Shown in pieces: positions 9,240 through 17,851 of a DNA stretch of 64,000 nt. The DNA is from G020354025 sp964621455. Lineage in GTDB: Bacteria; Fidelibacterota; Marinisomatia; SCGC-AAA003-L08; TS1B11. Position numbers and translations under genes: made by a program. The notes below the pieces were generated by a model. It saw nothing but the letters and a program-made list of their open reading frames with translations, had not been told where the DNA came from and searched no databases. The number at the start of each line of letters is the position of its first letter. Position 1 is the first letter of the stretch. The stretch covers positions 48,969-112,968 of the forward strand of contig CAZULW010000002.1 in NCBI GenBank assembly GCA_964621455.1, read 5' to 3'.

Positions 9240-9881
9240 CTACCGCACTTCGTTTTTGATTACCCCTTCCGGCAGCCGCTGGCGGACCTCGGTGATGACC
9301 TCCTCCAGCCGGTCGCTATCCCGAAAGAAATTGAACCCATCGGTGTCCACCACCAGCACCGGCTCTGTTCCCCTGATCCGCTCGATCCACCGCCCGTAGC
9401 AAATGTTAAGGCGGTGCAGGTATTCCGGGGCAATGTAGCGTTCGAATTTACGGTCGCGGCTCTGGATGCGGGAAAGGAGGCTGTCGGTTGAGGCCCGCAG
9501 GTAAATAATCAGGTCGGGCTTCTGCAGAAAAGCGGTCATGATGTCGAAAAGACTGTGGTAGTTCTCCCAGTCCCGCTTTGACATGTGCCCCATTTCATAA
9601 AGGTTCCGCGCGAAAATTTCCACGTCTTCGTAGATAGTGCGATCCTGGACCGCCCCGCCTTCGTATTCCGACATCTCCACATGCGTGCGGAAGCGGTGAT
9701 GCAGGAAGTAAATCTGCAGTTGGAAGCTCCACCGGCCCATGTCCTGGTAAAAGTCGGACAGATAGGGATTGTTGATAACTGACTCATAGAACGGTTTCCA
9801 GCCGAAGCGGTCGGCGAGGATGTCGGTGAAGGTGGTTTTCCCTACCCCGATGTTCCCTGCGACGCCGATGAGTCCTTTCAC
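9240..9881 (-). CDS. Deoxynucleoside kinase (dAdo/dGuo kinase family)
   Basis: A 213-residue P-loop kinase with Walker A in GNIGVGKTTF, a DRTIYEDVEIFARN segment equivalent to the ERS/DRS motif, and the arginine-rich lid SRIQSRDRKFE. This is the dNK/dCK fold used for deoxynucleoside salvage; substrate choice cannot be read from sequence alone. The start is GTG at 9881, overlapping the mtaB stop (GTGA). The frame is open further upstream, but only inside mtaB. Confidence 0.85.
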   Translation of the reverse strand: MKGLIGVAGNIGVGKTTFTDILADRFGWKPFYESVINNPYLSDFYQDMGRWSFQLQIYFLHHRFRTHVEMSEYEGGAVQDRTIYEDVEIFARNLYEMGHMSKRDWENYHSLFDIMTAFLQKPDLIIYLRASTDSLLSRIQSRDRKFERYIAPEYLHRLNICYGRWIERIRGTEPVLVVDTDGFNFFRDSDRLEEVITEVRQRLPEGVIKNEVR

Positions 9882-11275
9882 GACGCTCCCGTAGAGATCC
9901 GGACAGGTTGGGACAGCCTGCCAAAGAGGGTGGAATCGTTGTACCGGGTCAACCTCACCGGCTGGAAAGGATCGTCCAGGGGCGCGGTGATGGGCACCCT
10001 CACCCGCAGGTAATTGTCGGTGAGGCCTTCCCAATGGCCGTCACCGTTGGGATGCTCGAAATGGACAAGCCTGGTCTGGCCAATAGAGCGCCGGGCCACC
10101 TCCAGCCGCCGCTTCCGGCTGATTTCCCGGAGGACACAACTGCGCTCCTTACGCACCGCCGGGTCCACGGCAGCTGTTATCCGGGATGCCACGGTGCCCT
10201 CACGTTCCGAATAGCGAAAAACGTGATGGTAGGTCAGCGGCAGCTCGGTCAACGCCTCAACCAGCTGCCGGAAATCGTCCTCCGTTTCGCCGGGGAAACC
10301 CACCATGACATCGGCACCGATGGCCGCGTCGGGGATGGCCGCCGCAATACGCTCTATCACCTTCCGGTAATCGGCAATGCTGTACCGGCGGCGCATGGCC
10401 TTCAGCACCCGGTCGGAGGCGTGCTGGAGGGGCACGTGGAAGTGGGGGGCGATGTTCTCCCGCTCGGCCGCTAGCCGGATAAGCTCGTCGGTGATCAGGT
10501 TCGGCTCGATGGAGCTCACTCGGACGCGCCGCAGCCCCTCCACCCTGCTCACCACCGCCAGCAGGTCGTGGAAGCGCAGGTCATCGGCCTCCCAGGTGCC
10601 GATATTCACCCCTGTGAGGACGATCTCCCGGTAGCCTTCGGCCACCAGGCGGCGGGCTTCTTTCAGGCAATCGTCCAGAGGGCGGCTGCGGCCCAGCCCA
10701 CGCGCTGTGGGAATGATGCAGTAGCTGCAGTTGTAGTCACACCCCTCCTGGACCTTCAGGAAGGCCCGGGCGCGGCCTGTCCCCGACAAAACGTCGGGAC
10801 CAGACGGAGTAGTGGATGATATAAAGGGGGCTTCATCGTAGGTCTCTACTTCTCCAATATCCCCCACCCGCACCAGGGGCCTGTCCAGCTTGCCCCCTTC
10901 CAGCAAATCCAGCAGGTCGAGGATCCGGTACTTCTCCCGGGTACCGAGCACCAGGTCCACCCCTTCCAGGGCGGCAACCTCCTCCGGCTTGACCTGGGCG
11001 TAACACCCTACCGCCGCCACCAGTCCCCGCGGCGAGGCCTGCACCGCCTGGCGGATGGCCTGCCTGATGGCCTGGCGGCTCTTGGCGTCGGCCTCACTGG
11101 TGACCGTGCAGGTGTTGATGAAGGTCAGGTCCGCCGCCTGTCGAAAAGGCACAACCTGCCAGCCCCGCTGGCGGAACAGGGCGGCAATGGCGTCGGTCTC
11201 GGCCTGATTGAGCTTGCATCCCAGGGTGCGGAAGCTCACTCGATTAATGGTGGAAGTATTCTTCTCAATGGTCAT
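9878..11275 (-). CDS. mtaB: MtaB, tRNA t6A37 methylthiotransferase
   Basis: A 465-residue radical SAM methylthiotransferase. The N-terminal UPF0004 domain has cluster cysteines at about C20 (TLGCKLNQAE), C56 and C91, and the radical SAM motif CDYNCSYC is at about 179-186. A C-terminal TRAM-like segment follows. The TLGCKLNQAE start is typical of MtaB rather than MiaB or RimO. Residues about 158-166 (SGPDVLSGT), just before the radical SAM motif, are encoded by a palindromic sequence and may be a repeat insertion. It is the first gene of the minus-strand block. Confidence 0.93.
   Translation of the reverse strand: MTIEKNTSTINRVSFRTLGCKLNQAETDAIAALFRQRGWQVVPFRQAADLTFINTCTVTSEADAKSRQAIRQAIRQAVQASPRGLVAAVGCYAQVKPEEVAALEGVDLVLGTREKYRILDLLDLLEGGKLDRPLVRVGDIGEVETYDEAPFISSTTPSGPDVLSGTGRARAFLKVQEGCDYNCSYCIIPTARGLGRSRPLDDCLKEARRLVAEGYREIVLTGVNIGTWEADDLRFHDLLAVVSRVEGLRRVRVSSIEPNLITDELIRLAAERENIAPHFHVPLQHASDRVLKAMRRRYSIADYRKVIERIAAAIPDAAIGADVMVGFPGETEDDFRQLVEALTELPLTYHHVFRYSEREGTVASRITAAVDPAVRKERSCVLREISRKRRLEVARRSIGQTRLVHFEHPNGDGHWEGLTDNYLRVRVPITAPLDDPFQPVRLTRYNDSTLFGRLSQPVRISTGAS
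10779..10800. repeat. Palindromic element inside mtaB
   Basis: An inverted repeat with stem CCCGAC/GTCGGG and a 5-nt AAAAC loop sits inside the mtaB reading frame. The same stem recurs in the tRNA-Arg-derived repeats near 63793-63811, so this looks like one member of an interspersed palindrome family. Confidence 0.6.
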
Positions 11276-11581
11276 AGTAAACGGCCACAGACGCGTATCT
11301 TCTGAAGGGAAAAGTTACCCGGCGAGCAGGGCGAAGGGAATGACTTTTCAGGATGGGGGGGAGGCGAAGCTGAGGGGTACTAGATGTTGGGGGGAGCTAA
11401 TTGTCGATTGACGATTGTCGATTGACGACTGAAGAGCGAACCGCCAGGATAACAGGAAGACAAAGACTATCCGGCAGGAGTGCAGGCAGTACGCACCTTC
11501 GTGTTTTTATTGAATCACTGGTGGGAATAACGTAACCTTGCCGAGTGAACACCTTCGAATCGTCAACTGTCGTCAGACGCC
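11276..11581. repeat. Intergenic region with short direct repeats between mtaB and the restriction-methylase gene
   Basis: About 306 bp between divergent genes. Around 11399-11430 the unit TTGTCGATTGACGA occurs twice in tandem, of the same style as the GATTGAAGATTGAAG-type runs after guaB. No RNA gene is recognised. Promoters for both flanking genes are expected here but none could be defined with confidence. Confidence 0.5.
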
Positions 11582-12863
11582 ATGTCCGCCCCGCAAGCAG
11601 TCCTTAACCTGACCGAACGGTTTGACCGCAACCTTGACGCCTACCGTTCTGGTCATTACAACGAAACCCAGGTGCGCCTGGAGTTCATCGACCCCTTCTT
11701 CAAGGCGCTGGGCTGGGACATTCATAACGAACAGGCCAACGCCGAGGCATACAAAGATGTGTTCCACGAGGACGTGGTAAAAGTAGGCGGGTCTACCAAG
11801 GCCCCCGACTACAGCTTCCGTATCGGCGGGACCCGCAAATTCTTCCTGGAGGCCAAGAAGCCTTCTGTCGATCTCAAGGGCGACCCGAACCCGGCCTACC
11901 AACTGCGCCGATACGCCTGGTCCGCCAAACTGCCCCTCTCTATCCTGACCGACTTCGAGGAGCTGGCCGTCTACGACTGCCGCATCGAGCCGGTTAAGAC
12001 GGACAAGCCCTCCACAGCGCGGGTCCTGTACCTGACCTTCAATGAATACGCCGACCGCTGGGACGAGCTCTACGGCCTCTTTTCTAAGAACGCCGTCCTG
12101 AAGGGCGACTTCGACCGCTACGTGGCGTCTACTACGCGCAAACGGGGCACCGCCGAGGTGGACAACGCCTTCCTGAAAGAGATCGAAACCTGGCGGGATG
12201 AGCTTGCCCGCAATATAGCCCTGCGCAACACCGGGTTGAGCCAGCGGCAGGTCAACTTCGCCGTAGGCCGCACTATCGACCGCATCATTTTCCTGCGTAT
12301 CTGTGAAGACCGGGGAATCGAGGAGCCTAACCGCCTGATGGCCCTCCAGAACGGGACCAACATCTACCGGCGGCTGATTGACCTGTACCACCGGGCCGAC
12401 GAGAAGTACAACTCCGGCCTGTTCCACTTCCGCAAGGAGCGGGACCGGCCCACCCCACCGGACGAGCTCACCCTCAAGATCAATATCGATGACAAGGTAC
12501 TGAAGGACATCTTCAAGGGGCTGTACTACCCCGAAAGCCCCTACGAGTTTTCCGTCCTCCCGGCGGACATCCTGGGGCAGGCCTACGAGCAGTTCCTGGG
12601 CAAGGTCATCCGCCTGACGCCCGCCCACCATGCCAAGGTGGAGGACAAGCCCGAAGTCAAGAAGGCGGGCGGGGTATACTACACCCCCACCTACATCGTG
12701 GACTACATCGTCAAGCACACGGTGGGAAAACTGCTGGAAAACAAAACCCCTCGGCAGGCCACGAAACTGCGCATCCTGGACCCGGCCTGCGGCAGCGGAT
12801 CGTTCCTGCTGGGGGCCTACCAGCTGCTGCTGGACTGGCACCGCGACTGGTACGTGGAGGAAA

Positions 12864-12941
12864 GGGCGCGTAAGGGCACTGCGCACCGCGCCCCTAATGA
12901 TAGCCAGATTGGAAAGGTAGGGGCGACCCGTCGGGTCGCCC
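12864..12941. repeat. Two palindromes within the methylase reading frame
   Basis: The stems GGGCGCG (12864-12870) with CGCGCCC (12887-12893), and GGGCGACCCG (12921-12930) with CGGGTCGCCC (12932-12941), form two hairpins in a stretch coding for residues between the motif I region and NNIYGVDIDPQAVE. The encoded text (for example KVGATRRVAHTKE) does not look like family sequence, so an in-frame repeat insertion is inferred. Confidence 0.65.
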
Positions 12942-13300
12942 ACACAAAAGAATTTCCTATCTACCAGGCCGGGGAAAATGAATACCGCCTCACCATCGCC
13001 GAGCGCAAGCGCATCCTGCTGAACAACATTTACGGCGTGGACATCGACCCCCAAGCGGTGGAGGTGACCAAGCTCTCCCTGCTGCTGAAGGTGCTGGAGG
13101 AGGAGTCGGCGGAGACCATCAACCGGCAGCTGAAGCTGCTGCACGAGCGCGCCCTGCCGGATCTGGGGAGCAACATCAAGTGCGGCAACAGCCTCATCGG
13201 CCCCGACTTCTACGAGGGGCAGCAGCTGGACCTGCTGGACGAGGAGGAGCGCTACCGCGTTAACGTCTTCGACTGGGAGGCGGAGTTCCCGGAAGTGTTT

Positions 13301-13331
13301 AACCGCAAAGACGCAAAAGGCGCGAAGAAAG
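13301..13331 (+). repeat. Interspersed AACCGCAAAGACGC repeat inserted in frame
   Basis: This segment encodes NRKDAKGAKKE just before the NPPW motif. Its reverse complement occurs in the intergenic run upstream of cdsA (about 46090-46120), so it is a dispersed repeat now read as protein. It sits at the border where composition becomes A+T-rich. Confidence 0.7.
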
Positions 13332-14692
13332 AAACTGGATTCGATGTAGTAACAGGGAATCCGCCTTGGGGTGCCGAATTCACTGAGCCAGAATTGGCAT
13401 ATCATAGACAAGCGAACCAAGAAATAATTGTTAGAATGATCGACTCGTTTATGTACTTTGTCTATCAGAGTTGCAGGAAGCTGGTAGGTGGCGGACGTTT
13501 TGGCATGATACTCCCTGATGTCGTGTTGTATTAAGCAGATAACGTACGTCTACGCGGATTTATTTTAACCAATTTTAAGATTCACTCAATATTGAATATG
13601 GGACATGTCTTCGAAAAAGTAACTAGACCTGCATCTGTCTTGATACTTGAACGAGGTACAGCAGATAAACATGCCATCCAAGTCAGTGATGTCTCCGCGT
13701 TGAGCATGGGGGGAAAATCAGACGCTATTTTTGATAGCACACGATTTGATAGCATCTCGCAAGATACTATGAGCGGGATTCCGAGTTCTTTATTTATTCC
13801 TGCTAATCTAGCTCATTATGCTATCTGGGAGAAAGTAAATAGCGTCCCTCACAAACTACTTCGAGACGTTGTTGACGAAGACGGCATCTAACGCGGAGTA
13901 AGCCCGGACCTCAAAGAGGCTTTTTTGGTGGATACTAAAACTGCTCAGAAATGCCACTTGGAGACTATCCAATTAAGAAGGGTCTTGACCGGCGGCAAGC
14001 ATGTGAAACGGTACTATATTGATCGTCCAGATCTTTGGATAATCTATACAGCTCGCACCGATGATTGGAGGAAGCTACCTAATATATGTGCATATATTGA
14101 TCGATTTAAGAATGATATCACTTGTAGAGAAGTTGAAGAGAAGAAGCATCCTTTGTATTCTCTTCACCGGCCGCGGAAGGAAAAGTTATTCCTGAAAGAC
14201 GAAAAGTTGTTGGGGGTTATCACTGAGGATGAAATTATAGTAACCCTCGATGACATTCAAACGTTTGCGACCGATGGGTTGTATTTATTCGCGGTACGAA
14301 ACGGCATCAATGCAAAATACGTTATGGCAATCTTGAATTCGAAAATGTTTGTATTTCTCTACCGCCTGCTTGCGATTGAAAAAGGGCGTGTGCTCGCGCA
14401 GGTAAAACCTACAACCTTATATCAGCTACCAATACGAGCGATTAACTTCTCTGACAGCGCCGACAAGTCCCGCCACGATAAGATGGTTAAACTGGTGGAG
14501 CGGATGCTGGCGCTGCACAAGCATTTAGCTAAAGCCCGCACTGAGCACGAGAAGACGGCCATTAAGCGGCAGATAGATGCCACGGACAGGCAGATAGATG
14601 GGCTGGTGTATGGTCTGTATGGGTTTACCGAAGAGGAGGTTGCGATAGTGGAGGGGAGAGAATGACAGTTCGATTGATTTAGGTTAATATTA

Positions 14693-16651
14693 CTAACTCG
14701 ACAATTTATTTTGTTCTAATTCTACTTTTATTTTCTCTAATAACATTCTTAATACTTCATAATAAGATTCCTTTATTTGTGTATATTTTAACCCTTCAAA
14801 TACCTTCGCCTTTATTTTTTTTATCGCTTTAGATTTGTCTTCCGTGCTATTTATTCCGGCCTGATTTAGCCACTGTGATATTTTGTATATTTTTCCCTTT
14901 GGGTGCTCTAAATCATCAATATTTAACTCAACGGCTATACCTAGTTCTTTTCCCATTTCCTGTATAGGTTTCTCAAATGCTTCATTTTTTATGAAATCTT
15001 CTCCTGTGATTGCTTCGCAGTTTGGATTTATTTCATCATATCTTAACCATTTGCCTTCATGCCCCAATTCCTTATACTCCTTTTGCATATTCTTTGCTGG
15101 TGTATCATTATCACTAACAATAACGTATTTACGATTTGCCATTTCAAGTAATGGCACTACATGCCTAATATCACTTACTCCATGTACAAAACAGACACCA
15201 TATCTTTTTATTTCTTTTACTTTTTTATATTTATCAATGATATAACTAGTGGCTTTCTTAAATAGCTTTTTATCGCGCCATCCTTCAAATATTATATTCA
15301 TTTCTTGCAACTCTTCAAATATTGAATATCCCAATGCTTTGTAAAGGACCTCTTCTTCAACTATTGTGGATTCGTTGACATCAACTACTTCAGTAACTTC
15401 CTCTTCCTTTTTTACAATTAGATGTCGATTAATATTATTTTTATCAATCATAAATATTGAGTGTGTACTATATACTAAATAGTTTGTTTTCGATATCTTT
15501 AAAAGTTCATCTCTTAAATATTTGCTTCCTTTCGGGTGCAGCATTATATCGGGTTCGTCAATTAGTAGCAGCGTACCCCGTAAAAGATTCTTTCGCTCCC
15601 GAGCAGATATCATTAATAAAAATGTTACAAATCTTTTAAATCCATCGCTTCTTTGCTGAAAAATATAGCTCACACTATCGTATTTATCCTTAATAGCAAT
15701 TCTTATATTATCGCCATCCTTAGTTAATTCAAACTCAACATTGTTATATTCCTTCCAAACACTGCGAAAATGATTCGTGGTTTTTTTGGCTACTACCCGT
15801 AATAGATTACTTATTCCTAGCTCTCCCTCTTGCTTCGCTTCCTCAAATCTAGCATGAACGTCATTATAATCTGCTAGAATAAACATAATTTTCAAAGGAG
15901 AGCAGATTTCGGGATTTGCAGAAAACTGCTCCAAGTTAACTGATGGAGGCAATATATTCTCCCCCTCATATTTCCAGAATAGACATTCAAGTTTATTCTC
16001 ATTTACATGCTCTATTATTAAATTACCAACTAATTTCAAAATAAAATCAGCTGCACAGGGTTCCAGATATTCATCTGCTATATCATTTGTAGCATCATTA
16101 ATATTTATTAAACTAAATTTATTTATTTGATATTTATCGCCATCTTTATTCATTATTTCAATATTGTCAGGACAGCCGTCTTTAACTTTCTTCCAATTAT
16201 TAAGAACATTATATTCTTGATTTAAGCCCCAATACAGAGCGCGCTTATTTTCATTAAATATATCAATATTGTATAACCCTTCATTAGATATAAAACTTGC
16301 AAAATGGAATAACGTGACTTTTTCACCGTTGGCATTAACGGCAAGTTTTGAATGTTCGTCAACTGCATATACCTTATCCCAAAAATTATCCCAGATAGAG
16401 TCTTTCTCACCTTTATCAAATGAAAATACAAATTTAACAAAGGACTCTCTTACTGGATCCTCAGTCAGTCTTTGGATTCTTTTATCCTGCCTTGTAGGTG
16501 GAATATTGTCGTCTAGTAATGATAGTGAATCCAAAATATTGGTTTTCCCAGATTCGTTTATCCCAACAAGAACTCTACATCTAGGGTTGAATTCTAAGGT
16601 AAGATCCTCAATCGAGCGATAGTTGCGAATATTAACTTCTTTCAACTTCAT
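14693..16651 (-). CDS. OLD-family ATPase with TOPRIM-like nuclease domain
   Basis: A 652-residue protein whose N-terminus (KEVNIRNYRSIEDLTLEF) is typical of RecF/OLD-type AAA ATPases. Walker A is GINESGKTN at about 30-38; Walker B is LLLIDEPDIMLHPKG, followed by STHS. The C-terminal third has TOPRIM-like signatures: IIFEGWRDKKLF with its Glu, and YVIVSDNDTPA with the DxD. OLD proteins are DNA nucleases, often anti-phage. No GajB-like helicase is adjacent, so a stand-alone class 1 OLD is the simplest reading. The gene is strikingly A+T-rich compared with its surroundings and sits between two restriction-methylase 3' ends, so it was probably acquired horizontally. Confidence 0.85.
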   Translation of the reverse strand: MKLKEVNIRNYRSIEDLTLEFNPRCRVLVGINESGKTNILDSLSLLDDNIPPTRQDKRIQRLTEDPVRESFVKFVFSFDKGEKDSIWDNFWDKVYAVDEHSKLAVNANGEKVTLFHFASFISNEGLYNIDIFNENKRALYWGLNQEYNVLNNWKKVKDGCPDNIEIMNKDGDKYQINKFSLININDATNDIADEYLEPCAADFILKLVGNLIIEHVNENKLECLFWKYEGENILPPSVNLEQFSANPEICSPLKIMFILADYNDVHARFEEAKQEGELGISNLLRVVAKKTTNHFRSVWKEYNNVEFELTKDGDNIRIAIKDKYDSVSYIFQQRSDGFKRFVTFLLMISARERKNLLRGTLLLIDEPDIMLHPKGSKYLRDELLKISKTNYLVYSTHSIFMIDKNNINRHLIVKKEEEVTEVVDVNESTIVEEEVLYKALGYSIFEELQEMNIIFEGWRDKKLFKKATSYIIDKYKKVKEIKRYGVCFVHGVSDIRHVVPLLEMANRKYVIVSDNDTPAKNMQKEYKELGHEGKWLRYDEINPNCEAITGEDFIKNEAFEKPIQEMGKELGIAVELNIDDLEHPKGKIYKISQWLNQAGINSTEDKSKAIKKIKAKVFEGLKYTQIKESYYEVLRMLLEKIKVELEQNKLSS

Positions 16652-16864
16652 AGTAATTATCCTTAATCGGACAGGTAGAAGTTAATTTACTATTTAAAGA
16701 CTGTAGTTAAAACACTAATAAGCAACCTAAGGTGTAAAATGTTTTATGTCTTGGAAAAATTATGCTATTCTTACATCATCGCGCATTAATACGACTTATT
16801 CCTTGGGAGAATCATCGTTATCTTTTATATGTACCCCAGCATCCGCCTAGTATCCCACGTCCCG

Positions 16865-17027
16865 CACCGAGCACGAGCAGGCCGCCCTGCAAAGGCAGAT
16901 AGATGCTACTAACAGGCAGATAGATGGGCTGGTGTATGAGCTGTGAGTTTATCCCACCGAACCCCGCCGCATGGCGGGCGATGGCGGGAGGCTGACGGAG
17001 GAGGAGATTGGGACTGTGGAGGGATAA
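16865..17027 (+). pseudogene. Remnant of a second restriction-methylase 3' end
   Basis: Translated, this reads TEHEQAALQRQIDATNRQID and GLVYEL, nearly the same as the C-terminus of the intact copy ending at 14665. The coding match then breaks at a palindrome-rich insert (about 16945-16990, with CCCGCC/GGCGGG stems) and resumes as LTEEEIGTVEG before TAA. Nothing of the rest of the gene is seen here. The OLD gene lies exactly between this remnant and the main gene. Confidence 0.8.
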
Positions 17028-17028
17028 C

Positions 17029-17373
17029 CCACCCCATCCGGCAGCAGCCGGGATTCCCCTCCCTCAGCGAGGGAGGGGACTTCACGCTTGTCCCGTCCTA
17101 ATCCCGCCATCGGCGGGGCCAAAGGCGGGGGAGTGAGCGGGGAGGGTTAGTCTGCGGGGCATGGCTCCTGCCCCTAGCCTCTAGCCCTTCGGCAGGCTCG
17201 GTTTCGTGCCAATTCGTGTTAATTCGTGGCTAAAACTTCCTGGCGCTCTTGGCGTCCCGTAGGCCCGTCCGAAGGCGGGCTTGGCGGTTTTTTTTGCCAG
17301 CCCCTAGCCTCAAGCCCCTAGCCTCAGGCAACTGACTACTGACCACTGACAACTGACTACTACCCTTCCCGCA
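17029..17373. repeat. Dense interspersed repeat cluster
   Basis: No gene is visible. The stretch is built of dispersed repeat types: CCCGCCATCGGCGGGG-like palindromes (another copy near 30539), a TTCGTGTTAATTCGTGGCTA unit at 17203-17234 (also at 59481-59510), a TTGGCGGTT-type unit, a tandem CCCCTAGCCTC run and an ACTGACTACTGACCACTGAC run at about 17330-17360. Confidence 0.7.
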
Positions 17374-17630
17374 CCCGGCGAACCAGGCGAACGACAGGCC
17401 CCCGCTGCTGGCTTATATTCCGGCGCTATGATAATGCGACCACAAATTGCCCGTTTCACCTGCCCTGCTGGGGCGGAATTAGACGTTTTAGGCCGAAAAC
17501 GCACCTTTCAGCCGCCTTACCGACGGAAACATTTTTAAAAGCGTCCATGTTTGGCCTGGTTTTGTCCAGTTGGCCGCTGGCTTATATTCCGGCGTTATGA
17601 TAATGCCACCGCCATATCGCCCTGCGAGCG
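17374..17630 (+). repeat. ~260-bp repeat, copy 1 (behind the restriction/OLD island)
   Basis: This segment matches 45518-45780 along most of its length. It contains two copies, 169 bp apart, of a unit with CTTATATTCCGGCG followed by TATGATAATG (17411-17436 and 17580-17605), and a central block with AATTAGACGTTTTAGGCCG that is identical in both copies over about 40 bp. TATGATAAT resembles a -10 element. Family and function are unknown. Confidence 0.85.
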
Positions 17631-17851
17631 CTGCCCGGAGGGGAAATACTGGTGGGGATAGCCTTTTAAGTGGGGTTTGAACCCCGAGGCGTCACTTTAA
17701 TCATTACTCGGTTCTGCTCGCCACTCGCTGCCAGGCAATTTCCCTACCACTCCGCCCGTTTCCGCCCTAGCTTCTCCCTCAAGAAGGCGGCCATTGCGGG
17801 GCCGTCACGTGAGTGGAATATGGAAGCATCAGCAGGTATATAATCCCGATC

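Larger units (their letters stand above)
11582..14665 (+). pseudogene. Type IIG-like restriction endonuclease/N6-adenine methylase, interrupted by two in-frame TAA codons
   Basis: One reading frame runs from 11582 to 14665 apart from TAA at 13532-13534 and 13889-13891. The N-terminal nuclease-like domain has D76 and an E90-x-K92 motif (FFLEAKKP). The methylase domain has GGVYYTPTYIVDYIV, motif I DPACGSGSF (about 400-408) and motif IV NPPW (about 593-596). The rest is a TaqI/Eco57I-style specificity region with a coiled C-terminus. Both stops fall where Gln (CAA) would fit, and homology to the family continues across both. Composition drops sharply between about 13330 and 14450, suggesting an exchanged specificity segment. 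Three repeat insertions lie in frame. It is most likely inactive, or active only as the 650-residue N-terminal piece. Confidence 0.85.

Noticed and set aside
11573..13420. A 615-codon open frame on the minus strand
   Set aside because: It is antisense to the methylase domain-bearing frame, which has clear catalytic motifs; the opposite frame is valine/glutamine-rich shadow sequence typical of G+C-rich genes.
13532..13891. TAA reassigned to Gln as an explanation for the two in-frame stops
   Set aside because: TAA serves as the normal stop of many intact genes here (for example mreC, rplT and infC), so recoding across the genome is not supported.
14693..16651. Gabija system
   Set aside because: The ATPase-TOPRIM protein resembles GajA in layout, but no UvrD-like GajB helicase gene is adjacent on either side.
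17310..17504. Conserved small protein (MRFRPKTSN...) encoded on the minus strand of both 260-bp repeats
   Set aside because: The peptide follows from conserved DNA; the C-terminal parts diverge and run into unrelated dispersed repeats, and there is no ribosome binding site.
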